This document shows positions 8,483-16,503 of a stretch of 64,000 bases of DNA, piece after piece. Origin of the DNA: Acidobacteriota bacterium (GTDB lineage: Bacteria; Acidobacteriota; Terriglobia; Terriglobales; Acidobacteriaceae); NCBI GenBank assembly GCA_018268855.1, contig JAFDVR010000017.1, positions 682,001 to 746,000 of the forward strand, written 5' to 3'. The notes beneath the pieces are model-generated. The model searched no databases and was not told the origin of the DNA. It was given only the letters and a program-made list of their open reading frames with translations. The position numbers were made by a program, and so were the translations under genes. Numbering within the stretch: the stretch's first letter is position 1; every line of letters starts with the position of its first letter.

Positions 8483-9109
8483 ATGATCATCTGGATACTC
8501 GCGCTTGGCATCGCCTATCTTCTCGGCTCTATCCCGTTCGGCTATCTGCTCGTACGTTATTTCCGTAAAGAAGACATCCGCAATACCGGCTCAGGCAATA
8601 TCGGCGCAACCAACGTCGCAAGATCCGGGGCCAAAGGACTAGGCGCGCTTACGCTTCTGCTGGATGCATTCAAAGGTTTTGTTGCAGTTGCCATCGCGCA
8701 ACATCTCTTTGCGCCCCATCTCGGTTATCCTGCCGGGTACAAGCTGGCTGCCGCAGCGGGTCTCTTTGCCGTTCTTGGACATGTATTCCCCCTCTGGCTG
8801 CGTTTTGAAGGGGGCAAAGGCGTCGCCACCGCATTGGGCGTCTTTCTCGCGCTTGCGCCTTTTGCCGCGCTCTGCGGGCTCCTTGTCTTCATTGTGACTC
8901 TTGCGCTCACGCAATATGTATCGCTTGGTTCCATCATTGGATCACTCGTGCTTGCTGCCGTCGCGATTGGCTGGAACAATAAGCACTCTCTCTTCATCGA
9001 TCTCTGTTATCTCATTATCGTTCTGCTCGTCATTGCAAAACATCATCAGAATATTCGCCGCCTCGCCAGTGGCACTGAAAATCGTTTCTCTACGAAAAAA
9101 TCTGCATGA
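8483..9109 (+). CDS. plsY: Acyl-phosphate:glycerol-3-phosphate acyltransferase
   Basis: PlsY transfers an acyl group from acyl-phosphate to glycerol 3-phosphate, the first step of membrane phospholipid synthesis. The 208-residue integral membrane protein shows the three motifs: GSIPFGYLLVR with the basic loop, GSGNIGATNVAR, and FEGGKGVATALG. About five hydrophobic helices are visible. Its stop overlaps the gpsA start by 4 bases (ATGA), so the enzyme making glycerol 3-phosphate is coupled to the one using it. The codon choice is slightly more AT-rich than in the neighbours. Confidence 0.96.
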   Translation: MIIWILALGIAYLLGSIPFGYLLVRYFRKEDIRNTGSGNIGATNVARSGAKGLGALTLLLDAFKGFVAVAIAQHLFAPHLGYPAGYKLAAAAGLFAVLGHVFPLWLRFEGGKGVATALGVFLALAPFAALCGLLVFIVTLALTQYVSLGSIIGSLVLAAVAIGWNNKHSLFIDLCYLIIVLLVIAKHHQNIRRLASGTENRFSTKKSA

Positions 9110-10098
9110 GCCGCATTGCTCTCATCGGCGCAGGTGCCTGGGGCACCGCACTTGCACTCACCTTTGCGCGTTCCCAAAAACACGGAGTCGCACTCTGGGT
9201 GCATCGCGAAGAACACGCCAGCGCCATGCTCTCCGCTCGCGAGAACACACGCTACCTGCCCGGAGTTCCGCTTCCCCCTGAGATAAGCATTACCGCATCG
9301 CTCCAAGACGCGATCACGCAAACAGACATCGTCTTCCTCGTCACGCCCTCCGAACATCTGCCAGCCACCGTGCAGAAGCTCGCTCCATTCCTCACCGCAA
9401 ACCAAACCATCATCTCCGCAACCAAAGGCCTGCAGGCAGAAACCCACCTGCGCATGTCGCAAGTCATCCAACACCACACCACCGCACCCATTGCCGTTCT
9501 AAGCGGCCCCACCTTTGCGCAGGAACTTGCCGCCGGCATGCCCACCGCATGCGTCATCGCGAGTGAAGACGCCGCACTCACACGGCATCTGCAACAAACG
9601 CTATCTTCCAGCGAACTCCGCATCTACCGCAGCACCGACGTCACTGGAGTAGAACTCGGTGGCGCGCTCAAAAACATCATTGCCATCGCAGCGGGCATGG
9701 TTGTCGGCCTCGAACTCGGTTCCAACGCACTCGCCGCACTCATCACGCGCGGTATGGCAGAGATCACGCGCCTCGCCGTCGCCTGTGGAGCAGAGCCGCA
9801 AACGCTCAGCGGCCTCGCCGGCATGGGCGACCTCATCCTCACCTGCACCGGCCCTCTCTCGCGCAACCGCAGCGTCGGCCTCGAACTCGGCAAAGGCCGC
9901 AAGCTGCCAGAGATTCTTAGCGCCATGAACGGCAAAGTCGCGGAAGGCGTCCGCTGCACCGCCGCCGCGCTCGCCCTAGCAGCAGACAACAACATCGAGA
10001 TGCCCATCACCGCGCAGATCGACGCCATCCTGCACCACGGCCTCTCTCCACGCGACGCCATGCGCGCGCTTATGGGTCGGCCCGGCGCAGCCGAATAA
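9106..10098 (+). CDS. gpsA: Glycerol-3-phosphate dehydrogenase [NAD(P)+]
   Basis: GpsA reduces dihydroxyacetone phosphate to glycerol 3-phosphate for phospholipid synthesis. The 330-residue protein begins with the Rossmann motif GAGAWGTALA (residues 8-17). The catalytic lysine lies in GALKNIIAIAAG, and the C-terminal domain has NRSVGLELG and the substrate-binding GMGDLILTC. Length is normal. The last codons lie in the first unit of a short tandem repeat (10083-10147), so the C-terminal GAAE may be a recent product of that repeat. Confidence 0.96.
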   Translation: MSRIALIGAGAWGTALALTFARSQKHGVALWVHREEHASAMLSARENTRYLPGVPLPPEISITASLQDAITQTDIVFLVTPSEHLPATVQKLAPFLTANQTIISATKGLQAETHLRMSQVIQHHTTAPIAVLSGPTFAQELAAGMPTACVIASEDAALTRHLQQTLSSSELRIYRSTDVTGVELGGALKNIIAIAAGMVVGLELGSNALAALITRGMAEITRLAVACGAEPQTLSGLAGMGDLILTCTGPLSRNRSVGLELGKGRKLPEILSAMNGKVAEGVRCTAAALALAADNNIEMPITAQIDAILHHGLSPRDAMRALMGRPGAAE

Positions 10099-10147
10099 AC
10101 ACCTCAGCGCAGCCGAATAGGCATCCCAGCGCAGCTGAATAACCGCG
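10083..10147 (+). repeat. Three-copy 22-base tandem repeat across the gpsA stop
   Basis: Three near-identical units of about 22 bases contain the core GCGCAGCCGAATA (third copy GCGCAGCTGAATA). The first copy encodes the last residues and stop of gpsA; the other two lie downstream and each repeats the GAATA(A/G) stop context. It looks like slipped-strand duplication of the gene end. Confidence 0.8.
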
Positions 10148-10180
10148 CATCGCTCAACAAGGTAAACTGGCTAAGCAAAC

Positions 10181-10897
10181 ATGCCGATCATCGCCGCCAC
10201 AAACCTCCGCAAAACCTATCGCTCCGGCAAGGTAGAAACCACCGCCCTCCGCGAAGTCTCCTTCACCGTAGAGGCAGGCGAGTTCGTCGCCATCGTCGGC
10301 CCATCCGGCTCCGGCAAATCGACACTCTTCTATCTGCTCGGCGGTCTCACCCCGCCCACCAGCGGACACGTCATCATCGACGGCATCGACTTCGCCTCAC
10401 TCTCTGACGCGGAACGCACCCGTGCGCGCGGCCAGAAGATCGGTTTCGTCTTTCAGCGCTTCAACCTGCTGCCCACACTCACGGCGATGGGCAACATAGA
10501 ACTCGCACACAATATCGCTGCCACCGGCAAGCCGCTCGACCGCGACCTGCTCACGCACCTCAGCAAACTGTTGCGCATTGAAGGACGCCTCGATCACCGC
10601 CCCAGCGAAATGTCAGGCGGAGAGCAGCAGCGCGTCGCCATCGCACGCGCCCTCATCACGCGCCCGGCCATCATCCTCGCGGACGAACCCACCGGCAACC
10701 TCGATACGGAAAACTCCGATGCCGTACTTGCCATGCTGCGTCACGCCAGCCGCGAACTTGGCCAGACGGTACTCATGATCACGCACAATCCCGAAGCCGC
10801 GCAGATCGCCGACCGCGTCATGACCATGCGCGACGGACAGATCCAGAAGATCGCTCCCGGCCGCGCCACCGATCGCATCGACCACACGGTTTACTAA
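10181..10897 (+). CDS. ABC transporter ATP-binding protein, LolD/MacB type
   Basis: The 238-residue ATPase has Walker [10 protein letters not shown] (residues 40-48), Q-loop Gln92 in [12 protein letters not shown], signature MSGGEQQR (144-151), Walker [13 protein letters not shown] (164-175) and the H-loop in MITHNPEAA. The FQxFNLLP and TGNLD blocks place it with the LolCDE/MacB/FtsE group, which serves type VII permeases that extrude lipoproteins or drugs from the inner membrane. No permease gene adjoins it: upstream is gpsA and downstream are convergent minus-strand genes. It must therefore work with a permease encoded elsewhere. Confidence 0.9.
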   Translation: MPIIAATNLRKTYRSGKVETTALREVSFTVEAGEFVAIVGPSGSGKSTLFYLLGGLTPPTSGHVIIDGIDFASLSDAERTRARGQKIGFVFQRFNLLPTLTAMGNIELAHNIAATGKPLDRDLLTHLSKLLRIEGRLDHRPSEMSGGEQQRVAIARALITRPAIILADEPTGNLDTENSDAVLAMLRHASRELGQTVLMITHNPEAAQIADRVMTMRDGQIQKIAPGRATDRIDHTVY

Positions 10898-10906
10898 TCT
10901 ACTCGG

Positions 10907-11107
10907 CTAGTCGCAGAGCACGTCCACGCGATGTCCTTCACGTTCGCCAAAATAAAACGAGCGCCCTGTCACCTGATGGCTGCCGCCTTCATCGTCCAGC
11001 ACACAGTCGCCCACCCCAGGAACCAGCGCAGCGGCAGAACAATCGAGCACGATCTCCCGCATGGGTTCGCTATTTCCTTTCTGAAGAAATCTGACCTGAA
11101 TTCTCAT
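10907..11107 (-). CDS. Small hypothetical protein (66 residues)
   Basis: The ORF runs from an ATG at 11107 to a stop at 10907-10909, 22 bases after the TonB-like gene on the same strand, and is convergent with the ABC ATPase. The product is mixed alpha/beta in composition (VRFLQKG, GDCVLDDEGG, VTGRSFYF, HRVDVLCD) with no signal or membrane segment. I do not recognise a family. Even codon use and the tidy intergenic spacing support it as a real gene, without homology evidence. Confidence 0.5.
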   Translation of the reverse strand: MRIQVRFLQKGNSEPMREIVLDCSAAALVPGVGDCVLDDEGGSHQVTGRSFYFGEREGHRVDVLCD

Positions 11108-11129
11108 AACGACGACCTATCGCTTCGAA

Positions 11130-11798
11130 TTATTTCTTCGGAAATTTCACTTCAAGCCTGGTATCGATAGCGATAGCCTTATCGTCCAGGACCAGCGCAT
11201 GAAACTTCCATTTCTTGACCTCTGTCAGCGCAGCCTTGCCTAGCACCGGATCAGGAGCATCTGCGACAGCAAGGTTCTGCAACTCGCCCTTCTCTGTCAG
11301 TGTGGCGTAAATGAGTACCTTGCCACCAGGTGTTCCGCCCGCGGGCAGAGCGGGCATTTTCGTATCCGCCTTCAGGTTCTGAGCGTCGTTCCATTCCACA
11401 TACATCAGGCCTTCGGGGAACCATCCATTTCGAGGCTTTGCCTTGTGGTCTCCCATCCCAAAATGCACAGCCACAATAGTATCGATCGCTGCCGGTTTGC
11501 CTTGGTATTGAATAGGTTTCCACCGCCATGACTTCAACGTCTCTTCCGCAGGCTTGATGGCAGCCGCAGGCTGGCCACGCAACGGCACGGCGCTCACAAC
11601 TTCGCCATTGGTGCCGATCACTACCTGAAAGAAAATGGGCAGCGGATCGTCGCCCGCAATGTCCTGTGTAATTTGTGCGTCCTCTCTGTGCAAGACCAAT
11701 TGCGAGACCTTCGTCTGTGCCAACCGCAAATGTTGCACATTGTCCTGCGCCCCAAGCGACACCGCCGCCAACAAACCCGTCACTAAAACTCTCAGCAT
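11130..11798 (-). CDS. Exported protein with TonB C-terminal-like repeats
   Basis: The protein has 222 residues from the ATG at 11798. That start exposes a clean signal peptide (LVTGLLAAVSLGAQ); a longer frame reaches 11852 but would bury it. Two stretches resemble TonB C-terminal/energy-transducer folds: about residues 60-110 (IGTNGEVVSAVPLRGQP, SWRWKPIQYQGKPA) and about 160-215 (YATLTEKGELQNLAV, VKKWKFHALVLDDKAI). There is no N-terminal anchor or Pro-rich linker, so it is probably a free periplasmic protein rather than a true TonB. Such proteins are frequent in acidobacteria and their role is unknown. Confidence 0.7.
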   Translation of the reverse strand: MLRVLVTGLLAAVSLGAQDNVQHLRLAQTKVSQLVLHREDAQITQDIAGDDPLPIFFQVVIGTNGEVVSAVPLRGQPAAAIKPAEETLKSWRWKPIQYQGKPAAIDTIVAVHFGMGDHKAKPRNGWFPEGLMYVEWNDAQNLKADTKMPALPAGGTPGGKVLIYATLTEKGELQNLAVADAPDPVLGKAALTEVKKWKFHALVLDDKAIAIDTRLEVKFPKK

Positions 11799-12174
11799 GG
11801 CACCTATCTTAGCCGTTCGCACACACCACAAACAAACCCTGCAAACATTCAATTATTTCGCACACACATCCTGCCGACGCGCCCTCTTCCGACACAAAGT
11901 CATCGCGCACACACTTATTGCACGCACGTTGTCATTCCGATGGGTTTTCATCATTCACCACACTGTCATTGCGAGCGCAGCGAGGAATCTGCTGTTTTCG
12001 CGATGCGTAGCATCGTTTTCGTGCTAAAAAGCGCGACTCCGGAGGGAGCAGGGTCTTCAGGGCCTGTACAGTCAAACAAAATGGGGCTTCAGCCCCGGGC
12101 CGTTCTCAAAGCCCCAATAACTCCACCGCGACCGGCGGGAGCGCCACGCGAGTGATTCGTCAACCGCGCAGCAC
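11799..12174. other. Gene-free gap with dispersed repeats
   Basis: No convincing gene is present. The gap holds a family A repeat (11964-11992), a partial copy near 11929 (TGTCATTCCGATGGG), a small hairpin CGATGC-GTA-GCATCG (12001-12015), and a GGGGCTTCAGCCCC palindrome (12083-12096). The promoter of the minus-strand gene at 11798 must lie at its left edge. Confidence 0.7.
11964..12015 (+). repeat. Dispersed repeat family A, copy 1, with adjoining hairpin
   Basis: TGTCATTGCGAGCGCAGCGA continuing GGAATCTGC (11964-11992) matches copies at 39977 and 45062 with one to three changes. A short stem-loop (12001-12015) follows, as it does after the other copies. Confidence 0.8.
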
Positions 12175-13080
12175 CTACCAGAGCACACCGTGGATTGGCT
12201 TTACTGGTTGCGGCAGCTCCGTCTCGCCCAGCGTCTGCCGCAGGTTGATCTCGATCATCGTGGAGATCGCCGTCATCGGTACGTCATAGATCTTGTTGTC
12301 GAATGGAGTCTCCAAGTCGCGCCCAATTTTGTCCAGCGCGAGAAAGATGAACCCAACCAGCGTCGATCCCAGCGGGCTGCGCCATCCCATCGTCGGCGCC
12401 ATGGCCAGGGGGAGCAGCAGACAAAACATATGCACAAACAGCCGCGGAAAATAATCGTACTGCTTCGGAAAGGGCGTGTTCTTGATGCGTTCGCATCCTC
12501 CCTGCGCATCGGCAAGATCGTTCAGCGTGTCGTCCATCTGCGACCAGGTCAGGGTGTCATACCATCCTGCACGGCAGCGCTCCGCAATGCGCTGTCCCAT
12601 GGCTACATGCAGCGCCAGCGGAACATTCTTCTCCCGCTTCAATTCTTCCACGCGTTCAGCGGGGAGAAAGGGAGCAATCGCGTCCCACGGTTCCAATCCA
12701 CGCAGGTGCTGGCGCAGTGCATGCGTCCACGCCATCTGCTCGTAGAGAAGCTCGTTCTGCATCAGACGCACAAGCGGCTCGTTGCCGGGCACAGAGATGC
12801 ACATCACTTGCCGCGCCCAACTGCGCGTATTGTTCACGATGGAGCCCCATAGCTTGCGGGCTTCCCACCAGCGGTCATACGCCTGCGCATTACGGAACGA
12901 CAGCACAATGCCAATCGCCGAACCAAACAGCGTAAGCGGCATATGCTCCAGCCCGATCCACGTCCATCCCATCACGTTGTACGCAAGCACAACCAGAATG
13001 TCGTACACCAGCAGGTAAGCAAGCGGCTTTCCCACATACATCAGCAGTTTGCTCAGTTGCGGCGCGCTTGGAACGATCAC
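12175..13080 (-). CDS. Bestrophin-family ion channel (UPF0187)
   Basis: The 301-residue membrane protein has bestrophin hallmarks: an N-terminal pair of hydrophobic helices, then SAIGIVLSFRNAQAYDRWWEARKLWGSIVNNTRSW-type sequence in the second quarter, and GRDLETPFDNKIYDVP near residue 265. Eukaryotic bestrophins conduct chloride and bicarbonate; at least one bacterial homologue (Klebsiella KpBest) conducts cations. The GTG start at 13080 shares four bases (GTGA) with the stop of the carbonic anhydrase gene just upstream, so the two are translated together. Bicarbonate handling is therefore a reasonable inference. Confidence 0.9.
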   Translation of the reverse strand: MIVPSAPQLSKLLMYVGKPLAYLLVYDILVVLAYNVMGWTWIGLEHMPLTLFGSAIGIVLSFRNAQAYDRWWEARKLWGSIVNNTRSWARQVMCISVPGNEPLVRLMQNELLYEQMAWTHALRQHLRGLEPWDAIAPFLPAERVEELKREKNVPLALHVAMGQRIAERCRAGWYDTLTWSQMDDTLNDLADAQGGCERIKNTPFPKQYDYFPRLFVHMFCLLLPLAMAPTMGWRSPLGSTLVGFIFLALDKIGRDLETPFDNKIYDVPMTAISTMIEINLRQTLGETELPQPVKPIHGVLW

Positions 13081-13733
13081 TCAGCGTTTACCGGAACAAA
13101 TCTGTTCTGCGCATCGTCGAATATGCGCACATCGCCATGTCCGATGTCATAGATCCATCCAGACACCGTCAACTCGCCACGCGCCATCGCGGCCGCGACC
13201 GAAGGATGCGTCTTCAAATGCTGCATCTGCAGCAACACGTTCTGTTCTGTTACCGTCGGCAATAGATCGATACCACGCTTCTCGTCAATAGTTTCCGCCA
13301 CACGCAGTGCGGTAGTGCCATTCTGCAGCCAATGCACCACTGTCGGCAGCGTCTTTGTGCTCTCGGGATTGAGCAGGCCCTTCATCGCCCCACAGTCCGT
13401 GTGGCCCATAATTGCGGCGTGCTTTACCTTCACTACATCCACGGCATACTCAATCACAGCAGACACACCGCCCAGCATCTCGCCATACGGTGGGACCATA
13501 TTGCCGATATTGCGCGCGATAAACAGCTCGCCAGGCCCGCAGCTCGTTACCGTCTCCACATCAATGCGCGAATCCGCGCACGTAATAATCAACGTGTGTG
13601 GCTGCTGCGGTGTTGTAGCGGCAGTTCGATACTGCTCCTCGCGACCTTCGTACACCTCGCTCCTGAACTTCCGCACACCTTCCTTCAGTCGTTCCAGCAC
13701 ATCCTGCATCTGCACGCTCCTCTCTTCTTCCAA
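13077..13733 (-). CDS. Beta-class carbonic anhydrase
   Basis: This enzyme interconverts CO2 and bicarbonate in the cytoplasm. In the 218-residue protein the zinc ligands are Cys52, His111 and Cys114 (ITCADSR and MGHTDCGAM), with the Asp54-Arg56 dyad also present. RNIGNMVPPYG and the dimer-forming segments are typical of the beta class. The start may be the ATG at 13733 or the one eight codons later; the latter gives a more usual N-terminus. It is the first gene of a two-gene operon with the bestrophin channel and overlaps it by 4 bases. Confidence 0.93.
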   Translation of the reverse strand: MEEERSVQMQDVLERLKEGVRKFRSEVYEGREEQYRTAATTPQQPHTLIITCADSRIDVETVTSCGPGELFIARNIGNMVPPYGEMLGGVSAVIEYAVDVVKVKHAAIMGHTDCGAMKGLLNPESTKTLPTVVHWLQNGTTALRVAETIDEKRGIDLLPTVTEQNVLLQMQHLKTHPSVAAAMARGELTVSGWIYDIGHGDVRIFDDAQNRFVPVNAE

Positions 13734-13790
13734 GATAAGCTATGCGTGCGTACTTTCGTTAATTCGACTGTCACGGCAGGTGCATTGGCA

Positions 13791-13821
13791 TAAAAAAGCC
13801 GCTCCTGGATGGAGCGGCTAG
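13791..13821 (-). terminator. Rho-independent terminator after the outer-membrane protein gene
   Basis: On the minus strand AGCCGCTCC-ATCC-AGGAGCGGCT is followed by TTTTTTA. It separates the gene at 13844 from the carbonic anhydrase operon. Confidence 0.85.
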
Positions 13822-13843
13822 AGAGGCAATTCTGCAATGCTGC

Positions 13844-14461
13844 CTAAAAGCGCATAAATACGCCCGCTGCCGGGGAGGACTGATGCACCCACGTATTCGA
13901 GCGCAGGCTGTCCTGATAAAAATCAGGCGCTTTATAAATTAAAGCGTGCTGCTGAAAACGGAATCCAACGCGCGGCGTCCACTTGGGAATCACGTCAAAA
14001 CCGACTTCATACATACCCGCCCCGCGCCATTGATTCGGAGCTGGTTGCCGCGGCACAAAATCCGTAGCACCTCCCCCGACAACGAGAAATGGCTGTACGC
14101 CCCACATTGTCTTTACATGAGCAACGTAGCCGATCGTCGCTTCATGCTGCACCGTAGGCACGTTAATGCGCTGACTTCCCACGCCATTGGGAGTGTCGTA
14201 CCGCTCATTGAACTGGTTGTAACCGTAGTTCAGCTCAATGCCTGCCCATGAGAAAGGTTGCTCTCGAAGATTCAGGAGGAAACCTACTCCTTCTGTTGGC
14301 TGCGGCGTCCTTGCATTCTCATTCCCTATCGGTGTGACATATCTCCCTGTCGCATTCACCCCAGCTTCAAGACCATGAATCTTATAAAACTGCGCCCCGG
14401 CGGTTAAGGTACTTGCCAACACCGCCACTGCTCCCCAAAAAGTGCCTGCTGCGAATTTCAT
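13844..14461 (-). CDS. Outer-membrane beta-barrel protein (small porin-like)
   Basis: The protein has 205 residues from the ATG at 14461, which gives a good signal peptide (MKFAAGTFWGAVAVLAS..AGAQ). The mature part alternates polar and hydrophobic residues in short strands (WAGIELNYGYNQFNERY, EATIGYVAHV, RVGFRFQQHALIY) and ends in Phe (VFMRF), the signal for BAM-dependent outer-membrane insertion. It resembles OmpW/OprF-type eight-stranded barrels widely annotated in acidobacteria. Its cargo is unknown. A 9-bp inverted repeat lies about 20 bases upstream of the start. Confidence 0.72.
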   Translation of the reverse strand: MKFAAGTFWGAVAVLASTLTAGAQFYKIHGLEAGVNATGRYVTPIGNENARTPQPTEGVGFLLNLREQPFSWAGIELNYGYNQFNERYDTPNGVGSQRINVPTVQHEATIGYVAHVKTMWGVQPFLVVGGGATDFVPRQPAPNQWRGAGMYEVGFDVIPKWTPRVGFRFQQHALIYKAPDFYQDSLRSNTWVHQSSPAAGVFMRF

Positions 14462-14785
14462 CTCAGTCCTCATCCAAGTTGAGAAGACATGCAAACAATC
14501 AGTGATTTGTGTATGGCATGTCTTGATTAGTTATGAACGAGTAGATGCAGACTTACTTACTTATAAATTTGCCTGGCGGCGTCAATTAGTGACGATATAC
14601 GTCGAGCTAAATAAATTTACAGTACCTGTGAATAGTTGTATGTAGCACCTCATATCCCTCGTAAATAATTAGTTCGCGCCAATAGACGAAATACTTTCTT
14701 TATGAGAAATCCGATGATGTTTTTATTTCGTCCTAGCTGGCAGATACACCCATTCGTTCTAGAGAGCACACAGGAGACCAGCATT
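14462..14785. other. AT-rich divergent intergenic region
   Basis: This 324-base gap between the barrel gene and the ferritin-like gene is clearly more AT-rich than its surroundings. It must hold two divergent promoters. Apart from the inverted repeat at 14484-14524 and the Shine-Dalgarno of the next gene (CAGGAGACC, 14771-14779), I cannot assign specific elements. No gene is visible. Confidence 0.6.
14484..14524. repeat. Long-looped inverted repeat upstream of the barrel gene
   Basis: AAGACATGC (14484-14492) and GCATGTCTT (14516-14524) are perfect 9-base complements separated by 23 bases. It could be a leader hairpin of the minus-strand barrel gene or two half-sites of an operator. Confidence 0.6.
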
Positions 14786-15715
14786 ATGGCAACGAAAGAA
14801 CTCACCCCCTCGGGCCCCCAAACGGACTCGGTCAAAGAGCACATTCAACTTCTTCGCGGCATTAACCGTCGTCGCTTTCTTTCAGGGGTGGGCCTCGCAG
14901 GAGTCGCTGCAGCAGGTACTGGCCTTCTTGCAGGCTGCGGCAGTGAAGGATCGATACAAGCGGCCGGGGACGATACCGGCGTGCTGAATTTTGCGCTCAA
15001 TCTGGAATACTTCGAAGCAACCCTATACTCTTACCTTGTTACGGGAGGAGATATCCCGGCAGCATCTACAGGCAGTTCGGGTTCTGTTACCGGCGCGCCT
15101 GCAAAGCTCACAGGACTTCCGCCCCAGGTGGCCGATATGCTTGCTGAGATTTATTTCGACGAGCTCAACCATGTCAATGATCTGCGCTCAGCTCTTGGCG
15201 GAGCAGCCGTGCCCCGTCCGGATTTGAATCTGGCGGCGCTAGGCACGGTTACCGCTGCAAATTTCCTGCCGATTGCGCGTCTTGCAGAAGATGTTGGCGT
15301 GACTGCTTACGCAGGTGCAGTTACACTGCTCGGCACCGCAGCTAATCTTCAGGCCGCAGCGCAGATTATGGCTGTAGAAGGGTTCCATGCAGGCGCACTT
15401 CGTCTGCTTGCTATCCAGACAGGCGCATCTTACTATCTCACTGGCAATCAGATCCCGGCAGATATGTATGACATTAAACCAGCAGATCCTGGCAGCACAC
15501 AGGCACCTAACGGGCCAACAAGCGCAAGCGGCGGTTTTTTTGCCACTGCCGGCACAGGCACAGCGACGACAAACCAATCGAATACATACCCTGGTATGGC
15601 CTACCGTCGTACTACATCGCAGGTGCTCTCTATCGTGTACGGCACCACAACCACGGGCGCTTCCTCAGGAGGCTTCTTCCCCAAGGGTATGAATGGAAGC
15701 ATCAAGTCCATCTAA
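14786..15715 (+). CDS. Tat-exported ferritin-like lipoprotein (PF13668 type)
   Basis: The protein has 309 residues from the ATG at 14786, with CAGGAGACC upstream. The twin-arginine motif RRRFLSG (28-34) precedes a hydrophobic stretch and a lipobox LLAGC with Cys51, so it is probably a Tat-dependent lipoprotein. The ferritin-like four-helix part has candidate metal ligands Glu74/Glu77, Glu126 and His129 (FDELNHV), Glu168, and Glu198 with His201 (AVEGFHAG). The C-terminal third is low-complexity Gly/Ser/Thr. Proteins of this group in desiccation-tolerant and soil bacteria are linked to stress, but the reaction is unknown. The gene is monocistronic with its own terminator. Confidence 0.85.
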   Translation: MATKELTPSGPQTDSVKEHIQLLRGINRRRFLSGVGLAGVAAAGTGLLAGCGSEGSIQAAGDDTGVLNFALNLEYFEATLYSYLVTGGDIPAASTGSSGSVTGAPAKLTGLPPQVADMLAEIYFDELNHVNDLRSALGGAAVPRPDLNLAALGTVTAANFLPIARLAEDVGVTAYAGAVTLLGTAANLQAAAQIMAVEGFHAGALRLLAIQTGASYYLTGNQIPADMYDIKPADPGSTQAPNGPTSASGGFFATAGTGTATTNQSNTYPGMAYRRTTSQVLSIVYGTTTTGASSGGFFPKGMNGSIKSI

Positions 15716-15739
15716 GTCCTCTGATTAATTTCGAAATAA

Positions 15740-15786
15740 TAAACGCCAGGGCTTCTGCATCCATAGTGAAAGCCTTGGCGTTTTAT
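15740..15786 (+). terminator. Rho-independent terminator of the ferritin-like gene
   Basis: AAACGCCAGGGCTT pairs with AAGCCTTGGCGTTT across a loop of about 14 bases, followed by TTTTAT. Confidence 0.8.
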
Positions 15787-15852
15787 CTTGCAAAGGAATG
15801 CTCAAGGGGCGGAGCTAAATAAGAAATACTCTCCGCGCAGTACAATCGGCCC

Positions 15853-16464
15853 ATGGCCCGTACTGAATCGAATGCTATTGAATTAGGAACCACCGCCCCC
15901 GATTTCGCACTCATCGATGTGCGATCGAATCGGGCACTCACTCGCGACCAGATCTTCGCCTCGCATCCGCAGGGATGTCCGCGCCTCGGCTTATTAGTGA
16001 TGTTCGTGTGCGTGCATTGCCCATTCGTCATTCACGTAGAAGAAGAGTTAGGGCGTATCGGCCAGGATTTCTTCGGTCGTGCGGGAGAAGGCCCGCTTGC
16101 TATGGCTGCTATCTCTTCCAACGATGTCGCCACCTACCCGCAGGATGCACCCGAGTTCATGCGCATTCAGGCAGACCGCTGCGGGTGGACGTTCCCTTAC
16201 CTGTACGACGAGACACAAGAAATAGCAAAAGCATATCGCGCTGCCTGTACGCCGGATGTCTATTTATTTGATCGCGATTTGAAATTGGTCTATCACGGCC
16301 AGATCGACAGCACGCGTCCGCAGAAGTACAGTGAGGATGGCAAGCTGGTTCCAGCAACTGGAGCGGACCTGCGCGCTGCTATTGCGAATCTTTTCGCTAA
16401 ACAGCCTCCGTTGGCGCAGCAAAATCCGGCTCTGGGATGCAACATTAAATGGCGCGATCAATGA
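15853..16464 (+). CDS. Thioredoxin-fold redoxin (AhpC/TSA-like) protein
   Basis: The 203-residue cytoplasmic protein starts with the AhpC/TSA pattern TTAPDFALIDV and carries a CVHC motif (Cys53-Cys56) in VMFVCVHCPFV, where peroxiredoxins and TlpA/ResA-like proteins have their redox cysteine. The later segments YLYDETQEIAKAYRAACTPDVYLFD and LVYHGQID are typical of thioredoxin-family proteins of cyanobacteria and acidobacteria. It probably reduces peroxides or disulfides; the partner is unknown. The stop codon is inside its terminator hairpin. Confidence 0.85.
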   Translation: MARTESNAIELGTTAPDFALIDVRSNRALTRDQIFASHPQGCPRLGLLVMFVCVHCPFVIHVEEELGRIGQDFFGRAGEGPLAMAAISSNDVATYPQDAPEFMRIQADRCGWTFPYLYDETQEIAKAYRAACTPDVYLFDRDLKLVYHGQIDSTRPQKYSEDGKLVPATGADLRAAIANLFAKQPPLAQQNPALGCNIKWRDQ

Positions 16465-16477
16465 TCGCGCCATTTAT
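16447..16477 (+). terminator. Terminator overlapping the redoxin stop codon
   Basis: AAATGGCGCGATCA-A-TGATCGCGCCATTT is an almost perfect palindrome whose left arm encodes the last codons. The tail is short (ATAAA), so terminator strength is uncertain. Confidence 0.65.
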
Positions 16478-16503
16478 AAACCATCCGTAAAGTGATATCT
16501 CAC

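Noticed and set aside
10083..10147. Possible CRISPR fragment.
   Set aside because: Three direct units without distinct spacers, starting inside gpsA; it is a plain tandem duplication.
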